Below, one piece after another: positions 1 to 4,579 of a DNA stretch of 9,828 bases (within the stretch, counting starts at the first letter, position 1; each line of letters opens with the position of its first letter). The notes under the pieces are model-generated. The model was not told where the DNA came from. It did no database searches and saw only the letters and a program-made list of their open reading frames with translations. Position numbers and translations under genes: made by a program. The stretch is taken from NCBI GenBank assembly GCA_937892135.1, contig CALAUK010000106.1, forward strand, positions 1 through 9,828. Direction: 5' to 3'. The DNA comes from an uncultured Clostridia bacterium (GTDB lineage: Bacteria > Bacillota > Clostridia > UBA1381 > UMGS1253).

Positions 1-65
1 GCACTTCCTGCCTCAAACGAGGAAAGAGAACCCTTAAATGAATCTATTGCTAAAACCGCTTTCAT
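1..65 (-). CDS. Probable glycerate kinase, N-terminal fragment (cut by window edge)
   Basis: The ATG at 65-63 (minus strand) opens a frame reading MKAVLAIDSFKGSLSSFEAG before the window ends, 21 codons and 2 bases in all. This matches the characteristic start of family 1 glycerate kinases (PF02595), which begin MKIVIAPDS(F/Y)K-SLSA-E. These enzymes phosphorylate D-glycerate with ATP in the cytoplasm. A ribosome binding site AAAAGGTG (78-71) lies 5 bases before the ATG, and the stop of the upstream stalk-protein gene is only 14 bp away, so the two are probably co-transcribed. Only the first motif is visible. The family call therefore rests on about 20 residues, and neither the positional specificity of the product (2- or 3-phosphoglycerate) nor whether the gene is intact can be judged. 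Confidence 0.72.
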   Translation of the reverse strand, partial: MKAVLAIDSFKGSLSSFEAGS

Positions 66-79
66 ATTATCACCTTTTC

Positions 80-1027
80 TTAATGTGCGTTGTATACTCT
101 TATTTCAGACAAAACTTTCTTTACCTCTTCTTCGGGGAATATCGTTTCGTGCACAACAATACCAACTCTCTTGTCTTCGAAAGCAGATACGCTCATAAGT
201 CTGCCGCCTGTGCTAAGCATTGCAACAGAATTGGAATCAAGTCCTATAAGTGAGTTTGGCATAATCACAAAGTCATAATGACTTTTAAGGAAAATGGCAT
301 ATTGCCCTATTTTATCCCAGATTTCTTCTTCTGTATAGGCGGACAAATCATATCCATAAATGTACATTTCCTCTTCATATGTCTGTCCCACTTCGCACTT
401 TTCGTCAAGCCCTACCACAGAACCAAATTCAGGCACATCGGGAGAGGCGGTATAGAATGAAAGCTTTCTTGCATCAACGCCATCAACCGTATAAAACTTA
501 TCATCGGCGCCTGTGTATGTACCTGTGTAGGAAGAAGAACTGTCAACAAAAATTGAAGCCATATCTTCAAGCCAGTAAACATTAAAGTCAAGTGCCTTTC
601 CAATATCACGAAGCCAGAAGTAGTTATTTCCGTTAATGTTATATGAGCTCATTGAAACCCATTTTCCGTCAACATACACGCCCGAAACTGCTTTTACTGC
701 CGTTTTATCCGTTCCGTCGCCAATTTCAAGCTCGCCGCCTACTTTAGAGTAGGGAGATTTTGAAAAAAGAGAAATTTCTTCTTTTTCCTCGTCCCACTTA
801 ACTGAAAAGCCCTTGTCCGACAATACGCACACCAATGCATACGCTATATCACGAAGCTTAAAATAGCTCTGGTCGTTTATGATATATGACTCAACCTCTA
901 ACAGGCTTCCGTCAATATAAACGCTTGATTTTGTGCTGTATGCAATTTCAGTCCCGCTCGCAAAAGAAACAGGAACACACAAGCAAATCAAAACTGATGC
1001 TAATAGTAATGCCAAAAACTTTTTCAT
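80..1027 (-). CDS. Secreted protein with two copper-amine-oxidase-like stalk repeats and an uncharacterised C-terminal region
   Basis: This is a 315-residue exported protein. Residues 1-24 form a Sec signal peptide: MKK, a hydrophobic core, then a likely cleavage after SFA. No lipobox cysteine is placed correctly, so it is probably secreted or wall-associated rather than a lipoprotein. Two tandem copies of the clostridial stalk domain (PF07833-like) follow at about 35-93 and 115-167. Each has VY-DG, then SY-IN, then YF-LRDI--AL; the matched positions are offset by exactly 81 residues. The stalk family is extracellular and structural, and the copper amine oxidase name implies no enzyme activity. 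Residues about 175-315 (acidic, with a YEEEMYIYGYD stretch and a conserved-looking VHETIFPEEEVKKVL end) are not recognised. The start at 1027 is chosen because AAGGAG (1040-1035) lies 7 bases upstream. An in-frame ATG at 1045 would overlap this site and precede the signal peptide by six residues. A minus-strand promoter is visible at 1067-1095. The function is unknown; the architecture suggests a cell-surface role. Confidence 0.82.
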   Translation of the reverse strand: MKKFLALLLASVLICLCVPVSFASGTEIAYSTKSSVYIDGSLLEVESYIINDQSYFKLRDIAYALVCVLSDKGFSVKWDEEKEEISLFSKSPYSKVGGELEIGDGTDKTAVKAVSGVYVDGKWVSMSSYNINGNNYFWLRDIGKALDFNVYWLEDMASIFVDSSSSYTGTYTGADDKFYTVDGVDARKLSFYTASPDVPEFGSVVGLDEKCEVGQTYEEEMYIYGYDLSAYTEEEIWDKIGQYAIFLKSHYDFVIMPNSLIGLDSNSVAMLSTGGRLMSVSAFEDKRVGIVVHETIFPEEEVKKVLSEIRVYNAH

Positions 1028-1034
1028 AAGATTT

Positions 1035-1040
1035 CTCCTT
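1035..1040 (-). promoter_or_regulatory. Ribosome binding site that fixes the stalk-protein start
   Basis: On the minus strand AAGGAG is followed by 7 bases (AAATCTT) and the ATG at 1027. It lies downstream of the alternative in-frame ATG at 1045, so the shorter 315-residue reading with a normal signal peptide is preferred. Confidence 0.85.
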
Positions 1041-1066
1041 TTCAAAGCATTTTTTCATACAGAAAT

Positions 1067-1095
1067 ATTTTACCACAAAAAAGCCATTTCGTCAA
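1067..1095 (-). promoter_or_regulatory. Sigma-A-type promoter for the stalk-protein gene
   Basis: On the minus strand a -35 box TTGACG (1095-1090) is separated by exactly 17 bp from a -10 box TAAAAT (1072-1067). Transcription would start near 1060, giving a leader of about 33 nt with the ribosome binding site at 1040-1035. It stands back to back with the plus-strand promoter at 1104-1132, with 8 bp between the two -35 boxes. Confidence 0.75.
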
Positions 1096-1103
1096 CTTTA
1101 CAC

Positions 1104-1132
1104 TTGAAAAAAAACGATAAAAATGATATAAT
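1104..1132 (+). promoter_or_regulatory. Extended -10 sigma-A-type promoter reading toward the ttcA-like gene
   Basis: A -35 box TTGAAA (1104-1109), a 17 bp spacer and a consensus -10 box TATAAT (1127-1132) are preceded by TG one base upstream (TGATATAAT), an extended -10. The expected start is near 1139, leaving a leader of about 155 nt before the ATG at 1294. The last three bases of the -10 box (1130-1132) are also the first bases of the cloverleaf inverted repeat, so a transcript from here would lack the 5' arm of that repeat's closing stem. Confidence 0.75.
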
Positions 1133-1210
1133 TGATGCATACAGAATTTTATGAAATAAAATTCTAAAAAGCTGTCGCTTTTTCGTGCTCTTATGAGCAC
1201 TGCATCAATT
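1130..1210. repeat. Cloverleaf-shaped compound inverted repeat (four perfect stems)
   Basis: A perfect 10-bp inverted repeat, AATTGATGCA (1130-1139) and TGCATCAATT (1201-1210), encloses three perfect hairpins packed almost without linkers. They are 1143-1152 with 1156-1165 (10 bp, GAA loop), 1166-1172 with 1177-1183 (7 bp, TGTC loop), and 1185-1190 with 1195-1200 (6 bp, TTAT loop). Sixty-six of 81 bases are paired; the only linkers are TAC (1140-1142) and C1184. It could act as a folded leader RNA, or as DNA such as a small dispersed palindromic element. It is not a tRNA: stem lengths are wrong and there is no T-loop sequence. Confidence 0.7.
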
Positions 1211-1297
1211 GACGGCGTCGCAAAAATCTCCTTGCGAGCAAAGATTTTTTCTTCTGGTAGACTATTTTTAAATCAAATTAACGGAGTTTTTTTATGA
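1193..1297 (+). CDS. Possible 34-codon leader ORF overlapping the ttcA-like start by ATGA
   Basis: The frame from the ATG at 1193 reads MSTASIDGVAKISL and continues to a TGA at 1295-1297. It shares four bases, ATGA, with the start of the following gene, a geometry typical of translational coupling. Its start codon is in and beside the TTAT loop of the third cloverleaf hairpin. Against it being a real gene: no Shine-Dalgarno sequence precedes it, the downstream gene has its own GGAG, and the frame overlaps structured DNA. It resembles no family I know. It could be a regulatory leader peptide or simply a chance frame. Confidence 0.25.
   Translation: MSTASIDGVAKISLRAKIFSSGRLFLNQINGVFL
1218..1249 (+). 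promoter_or_regulatory. Pair of mutually exclusive hairpins in the ttcA-like leader
   Basis: Two stems compete for the same bases. TCGCAA (1218-1223) can pair with TTGCGA (1232-1237). Alternatively AAAAATCT (1222-1229) pairs with AGATTTTT (1242-1249), extended inside by TTG (1232-1234) with CAA (1239-1241). The second form ends in a T-run and resembles a weak terminator. The arrangement looks like an attenuator switch, but the terminator stem is AU-rich and no ligand-binding or T-box motif is evident. Confidence 0.35.
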
Positions 1298-2142
1298 CAA
1301 AATCTGAAATTGCAACACAAAGTATAATTAAAAGATACAGAAAATATCTGTGGAGTAAATTCACAAAGGCGCTTAAAGAATATGAGCTTATAAACACGGG
1401 CGATAAGGTGTGCGTTTGTATATCAGGCGGAAAAGATTCGTTTCTTATGGCAAAGTGCATCCAGCAGCTTCAAAAGTATTCTAATACTCCCTTTGAGGCA
1501 AGGTATGTTGTTATGAATCCCGGATATAACAAAGAAAATCTTGACAGGATAATTAAAAATGCAAAGGAAATAGAAATCCCGATTGAGATTTTTGACAGCG
1601 ATATTTTTTCGGTGGTTGATAACACGGGCGGAGGCTCGCCTTGCTATCTTTGCGCAAGAATGAGGCGAGGCTGCCTTTACAGCATCGCAAAAAGCCTTGG
1701 CTGTAATAAAATTGCGCTTGGGCATCACTATGACGATGTTATTGAAACGATACTTTTAAGTATGCTCTACGGCGGAGAATATAAAACCATGATGCCAAAG
1801 CTTCACAGCACGAATTTTGAGGGTATGGAGCTTATAAGACCCTTATATTATATTCGCGAGGACGATATTATTCAGTGGGCAAAATATAATGAATTAGAGT
1901 TTATAAGATGCGCCTGCCGTTTTACCGAAAACCTTGAAAAAAACGGCGCTCGCTCGGACTTTGAGTCTGACTCAAAGAGGCTTGAGATTAAAAATTTAAT
2001 AAAGCTTTTAAAAGAGAAAAACGAAAATGTTGAGTTTAACATTTTCAAAAGCTCATACAATGTGAATATGGGCGCAATTATAGGCTATAAAGATGACGAT
2101 GGAACAAAGCATAATTTTTTAGACACCTACGATTTTGAATAA
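1294..2142 (+). CDS. TtcA-family PP-loop ATPase (probable tRNA thiolation enzyme)
   Basis: This 282-residue cytoplasmic protein belongs to the TtcA/TilS-like adenine nucleotide alpha hydrolase family. The PP-loop SGGKDS is at residues 44-49, a CYLC motif at 117-120 is followed by ARMRRG, and GHHYDD is at 143-148 with LYGGEYKTMMPKL just after. E. coli TtcA makes 2-thiocytidine at tRNA position 32, activating the base with ATP and holding a [4Fe-4S] cluster on three cysteines. Here Cys117 and Cys120 fit two ligands, and the third would be Cys206 or Cys208 of a CAC motif, where E. coli TtcA has CxxC. The length is slightly below the 311 residues of E. coli. The start is set by GGAG (1283-1286), 7 bases before the ATG. 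The gene has a long structured leader and an extended -10 promoter. The family is clear, but the exact tRNA substrate in Firmicutes is not, so no symbol is given. Confidence 0.85.
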   Translation: MTKSEIATQSIIKRYRKYLWSKFTKALKEYELINTGDKVCVCISGGKDSFLMAKCIQQLQKYSNTPFEARYVVMNPGYNKENLDRIIKNAKEIEIPIEIFDSDIFSVVDNTGGGSPCYLCARMRRGCLYSIAKSLGCNKIALGHHYDDVIETILLSMLYGGEYKTMMPKLHSTNFEGMELIRPLYYIREDDIIQWAKYNELEFIRCACRFTENLEKNGARSDFESDSKRLEIKNLIKLLKEKNENVEFNIFKSSYNVNMGAIIGYKDDDGTKHNFLDTYDFE

Positions 2143-2147
2143 AACGG

Positions 2148-2176
2148 TTGCTTTTTTTATCAGGTTGTGTTATCAT
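2148..2176 (+). promoter_or_regulatory. Possible promoter for the HAD phosphatase gene
   Basis: TTGCTT (2148-2153), a 17 bp spacer and TATCAT (2171-2176), preceded by TG one base upstream, form a plausible extended -10 promoter starting six bases after the ttcA-like stop codon. The predicted start near 2183 would place the hairpin at 2193-2212 in the HAD leader. The -35 and -10 boxes each deviate from consensus, so this is less certain than the divergent promoters. Confidence 0.45.
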
Positions 2177-2192
2177 AGTGTTAATTAAATAT

Positions 2193-2219
2193 GGGGCTTA
2201 TTTTTAAGCCCCCTTTATT
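2193..2219 (+). terminator. Possible intrinsic terminator between the ttcA-like and HAD genes
   Basis: GGGGCTTA (2193-2200) pairs perfectly with TAAGCCCC (2205-2212) around a TTTT loop, followed by CTTTATTTT. The stem is strong, but the T-run is interrupted and the HAD ribosome binding site begins at 2222. It may end the ttcA-like transcript, attenuate read-through into the HAD gene, or be a leader hairpin. Confidence 0.5.
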
Positions 2220-2221
2220 TT

Positions 2222-2226
2222 GAGGT
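2222..2226 (+). promoter_or_regulatory. Ribosome binding site that fixes the HAD start
   Basis: GAGGT lies 5 bases before the ATG at 2232. An upstream in-frame TTG at 2220 overlaps this site and would add four residues before the conserved catalytic strand, so the ATG is preferred. Confidence 0.75.
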
Positions 2227-2231
2227 ATTTT

Positions 2232-2795
2232 ATGAACGTTTTTGATTTTGACAAAACAATTTATGACGGAGACTCTACTTTTGATTTTTACCGTTTTTCT
2301 ATTTTTCGCCACAAAAAAATCATTTTAAGGCTTCCGAGAGTTTTATATGATTTTCTTTTGTATAAGTTCGGAAAGATTACAAAGACGGAATTTAAAGAAA
2401 AGATGTATTTGTTTTTAACGGATATTGATGATATTGACTTTGAGATTTCACTTTTCTGGGACAAGCACATTAAAAAGATTAAAAAATTCTACAAAGAAAT
2501 TCAAAAAGAAGATGACCTTATAATCTCCGCATCTCCCGAGTTTTTGGTTTTTCCCGCATGCGAAAGAATAGGCATAAAACATATGATGGCATCGCGTGTT
2601 AATAAGAAAACGGGCGTTTATACGGGCGTTAACTGCCACGGTGAAGAAAAGGTTGTAAGGTTTTTGGAAGGGTATCCAAACGAAGTTATTGATAATTTTT
2701 ATTCAGACTCATATTCAGATACTCCTCTTGCCCGCCTTGCAACAAAAGAAAGTTTTCTTGTTAAAAAAGAAAAGTTAAAAGAATGGAAATTTTAA
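2232..2795 (+). CDS. HAD-IB family phosphatase (phosphoserine-phosphatase-like)
   Basis: This 187-residue cytoplasmic hydrolase has all four HAD motifs. Motif I is DFDKT (residues 5-9), with Asp5 the expected phospho-acceptor and Asp7 the acid/base. Motif II is SAS (99-101), motif III is Lys140 in HGEEK, and motif IV is DSYSD (159-163). A helical C1-type cap of about 60 residues lies between motifs I and II, as in the HAD-IB (SerB-like) subgroup. The family removes phosphate from small molecules through an aspartyl-phosphate intermediate using Mg2+. The substrate here cannot be read from the sequence; lipid, serine or other phosphomonoesters are all possible. It is in the same direction as the ttcA-like gene, 89 bp downstream, with a candidate promoter and hairpin between, and ends at a strong terminator. 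No functional link to the tRNA enzyme is evident. Confidence 0.85.
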   Translation: MNVFDFDKTIYDGDSTFDFYRFSIFRHKKIILRLPRVLYDFLLYKFGKITKTEFKEKMYLFLTDIDDIDFEISLFWDKHIKKIKKFYKEIQKEDDLIISASPEFLVFPACERIGIKHMMASRVNKKTGVYTGVNCHGEEKVVRFLEGYPNEVIDNFYSDSYSDTPLARLATKESFLVKKEKLKEWKF

Positions 2796-2822
2796 AAAAG
2801 CACCCAAACGGGTGCTTTTTTT
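2794..2822 (+). terminator. Rho-independent terminator of the HAD gene
   Basis: An A-run overlapping the HAD stop codon precedes the perfect stem GCACCC (2800-2805) and GGGTGC (2810-2815) with an AAAC loop, followed by seven T. The flanking A and T runs extend the stem, as in many Firmicute terminators. It could also work in reverse, but the opposing gene has its own terminator. Confidence 0.93.
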
Positions 2823-2933
2823 ATTAGCTAATAGGTAATAAGGAATAGTGAAGAAGTATGGAAAAAAGTCTCCCTGAAGGAGACTTTTCACATTTTCTCT
2901 TCTCTTTTCTCTCTTATCTTTTCACTGAAAGCG
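2822..2933. other. Intergenic region between convergent genes, with palindrome and purine/pyrimidine arms
   Basis: This non-coding stretch starts with the perfect 12-bp palindrome TATTAGCTAATA (2822-2833). A purine-rich arm (2834-2867) and a pyrimidine-rich arm (2885-2922, mostly T and C) flank the terminator hairpin. Reverse-complemented, the left arm loosely resembles the right, so the whole may be a degraded long inverted repeat centred on the hairpin. No ORF with a ribosome binding site is visible here. Confidence 0.5.
2862..2888 (-). terminator. Rho-independent terminator of the flavoprotein gene
   Basis: On the minus strand AAAAGTCTCC (2888-2879), loop TTCAG, and GGAGACTTTT (2873-2864) form a perfect 10-bp stem that runs into six T (2867-2862). 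It lies about 45 bp past the stop codon of the flavoprotein gene and faces the HAD terminator. Confidence 0.88.
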
Positions 2934-4529
2934 TCAGCTTCCTATTATCGCTTCTGCAATTTTTATTCCGTCTGCGGCGGCGCTCATTATTCCGCCGGCA
3001 TAGCCCGCGCCCTCGCCGCAAGGGTATAAACCCTTTATAGTAATTGACTCTAAAGTCTCACCCCTAAGAATTCTTACAGGTGAAGAAGAACGAGTTTCAA
3101 CGCCTGTTAAAACTGCATCAGCCATATTATAGCCTTTTATTTTTTTGTTAAACTCAAAAATTCCCTCTCTTAAGCTTTCATAAACAAACTCCGGCAAACA
3201 CTCTCTTAAGTCCGCTCCACGAACTCCCGGAAGATAAGTAGGACAAACTTTACCAAACTCCTTTGTTTCTCTTCCCTTTAAAAAATCTTCCATTCTTGCG
3301 CACGGAGCTTTATAGTCTCCGCCGCCAAGCTCAAAAGCTTTCCTCTCCCACTCTCTTTGAAAATAAACTCCGCCGAGAACATCGTCTGTTTTAAAATCTT
3401 CGGGGCGGACATCGCAAAGAAGCGCGGCATTGGCGTTTTTCCCGTCACGAGCGCGATAGCTCATTCCGTTTGTTACAACGCCTCCCTCTTCGCTCGAGGA
3501 AGCTACAACAACGCCACCCGGACACATACAAAAGCTATAAACGCCACGCCCGTTTTTAAGGTGCGCCCATAATTTATACTCTGCCGCTCCTAATGACTTT
3601 TCATTATAAAAGTTTCCGTACTGCGCCTTGTTTATAAACTCCTGAGGGTGCTCTGCGCGAACGCCTATTGAAAATGCCTTAGGACTCATAGCTGCGCCCT
3701 TGTCCTTAAGCATAAAAAACGTGTCTCTTGCAGAATGGCCTATTGCCATAACAACTCCGTCACACGAGATGCGCTCTTCTTTATTATCTCTTATAACGGC
3801 TACTTCAGAAACCTTTCCGTCTTTTAAGATTATATCAGTTAATTTGCAGTTAAAATAAACCTTTGCCCCAAGAGAGATTATTTCGTTTCTTATGTTTACT
3901 ATAACACGCCTTAAAACGTCAGTTCCTATGTGCGGTTTTTTATTGTATGAAATGTCTCTGTCTGCGCCGTGTTTTACAAATGTGTCTGTTATATACTTTA
4001 GTCTTAAATCGTTTATGCCGGTATTTAGCTTACCGTCTGAAAAAGAGCCTGCACCGCCCTCGCCAAACTGAATGTTGGTTTTTGTGTCAAACTCGCCTGA
4101 AGAAAAGAACTTATCTACCTTTTTAACCCTTTCCTCCATACTACCGCCCTGCTCAACACAGATTACCTCTACTCCTCTTTGCGCAAGAGAATGCGCGCAG
4201 AAAAGCCCCGCAGGACCAAGCCCGCAGACTACAATGCGTTTTTTCTCCTTTGACTTTGAAAAAGGCAGGACATACGGAATTTCCTCATATAAAGAAACGT
4301 CCTTTATCCCCTTTTTAATAAGCTTTTTTTCTGTCTCGGGAGAAACAGAAAGCAAAAGAGAATAGTTAAGCTTAATGTCCTCTTTTTTTCTTGCATCGAT
4401 GCTTCTTTTTAAAACCTTAATTTCTTTTATGTCACTTTCCTTTAAAGAGGTCTTTTTTATTATTTGTTTTAGTTTTTCTTCATAAGTATCGCACTCGGGC
4501 GAAACAAGAACGGAATTTATTTTAATCAT
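2934..4529 (-). CDS. FAD-dependent dehydrogenase, COG2509 type
   Basis: This 531-residue protein belongs to the two-dinucleotide-binding-domain flavoproteins annotated as uncharacterised FAD-dependent dehydrogenases (COG2509). Residues 1-90 form a basic N-terminal domain with a KRSIDARKK stretch typical of the group. A Rossmann FAD motif CGLGPAG (102-108) follows, with Glu126 at the end of the second strand placed to bind the ADP ribose. Other landmarks are FGEGGAGSFSDGKL (155-168), CMCPGG (334-339), TGVETRSSSPVRI (475-487), and a C-terminal flavin-contacting segment GLYPCGEGAGYAGG (500-513). It is presumably cytoplasmic; the substrate and electron partner of the family are not known to me. 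The start at 4529 follows GGAGG (4538-4534) by 4 bases. An in-frame ATG at 4568 would run through the hairpin just upstream and is rejected. It is the last gene of the leftward unit, 50 bp after DUF1846, with a T-run hairpin between, so it may be expressed at lower level than the ATP synthase genes. Confidence 0.86.
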   Translation of the reverse strand: MIKINSVLVSPECDTYEEKLKQIIKKTSLKESDIKEIKVLKRSIDARKKEDIKLNYSLLLSVSPETEKKLIKKGIKDVSLYEEIPYVLPFSKSKEKKRIVVCGLGPAGLFCAHSLAQRGVEVICVEQGGSMEERVKKVDKFFSSGEFDTKTNIQFGEGGAGSFSDGKLNTGINDLRLKYITDTFVKHGADRDISYNKKPHIGTDVLRRVIVNIRNEIISLGAKVYFNCKLTDIILKDGKVSEVAVIRDNKEERISCDGVVMAIGHSARDTFFMLKDKGAAMSPKAFSIGVRAEHPQEFINKAQYGNFYNEKSLGAAEYKLWAHLKNGRGVYSFCMCPGGVVVASSSEEGGVVTNGMSYRARDGKNANAALLCDVRPEDFKTDDVLGGVYFQREWERKAFELGGGDYKAPCARMEDFLKGRETKEFGKVCPTYLPGVRGADLRECLPEFVYESLREGIFEFNKKIKGYNMADAVLTGVETRSSSPVRILRGETLESITIKGLYPCGEGAGYAGGIMSAAADGIKIAEAIIGS

Positions 4530-4533
4530 TTTT

Positions 4534-4538
4534 CCTCC
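4534..4538 (-). promoter_or_regulatory. Ribosome binding site that fixes the flavoprotein start
   Basis: GGAGG on the minus strand is followed by AAAA and the ATG at 4529. It decides against the 13-residue-longer frame from 4568, which would be coded by the terminator hairpin. Confidence 0.85.
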
Positions 4539-4546
4539 GCTATACC

Positions 4547-4577
4547 AAAAAGGTGTGCACTTGCGCACACCTTTTTT
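4547..4577 (-). terminator. Intrinsic terminator or attenuator between DUF1846 and the flavoprotein gene
   Basis: On the minus strand an A-run precedes GGTGTGC (4571-4565) paired with GCACACC (4558-4552), followed by five T (4551-4547). It starts a few bases after the DUF1846 stop codon and ends 9 bases before the flavoprotein ribosome binding site. No strong promoter is evident between it and the flavoprotein gene, so it may act as a partial terminator that lowers downstream expression. The stem is symmetric and could also stop plus-strand transcripts. Confidence 0.82.
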
Positions 4578-4579
4578 AT

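Noticed and set aside
38..253. 71-codon plus-strand ORF at the left end
   Set aside because: It overlaps the glycerate kinase start, its ribosome binding site and the 3' end of the stalk protein gene on the other strand, and resembles no protein.
956..1027. Lipoprotein signal peptide on the stalk protein
   Set aside because: Cysteines at residues 15 and 17 lie within the hydrophobic core and lack the small residue at -1 needed for a lipobox; a normal signal peptidase I site after SFA fits better.
1130..1210. The cloverleaf as a tRNA gene
   Set aside because: Arm lengths are 10, 10, 7 and 6 bp, there is no TTCRA T-loop, no D-loop GG and no plausible anticodon loop; the inner loops are 3-4 bases.
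1139..1293. T-box or other named riboswitch in the ttcA-like leader
   Set aside because: No T-box AGGGTGG-ACCGCG element or other riboswitch core I can recognise is present.
4530..4568. 14-codon-earlier start for the flavoprotein
   Set aside because: The extension would be encoded by the terminator hairpin and has no ribosome binding site, whereas GGAGG precedes the internal ATG at 4529.
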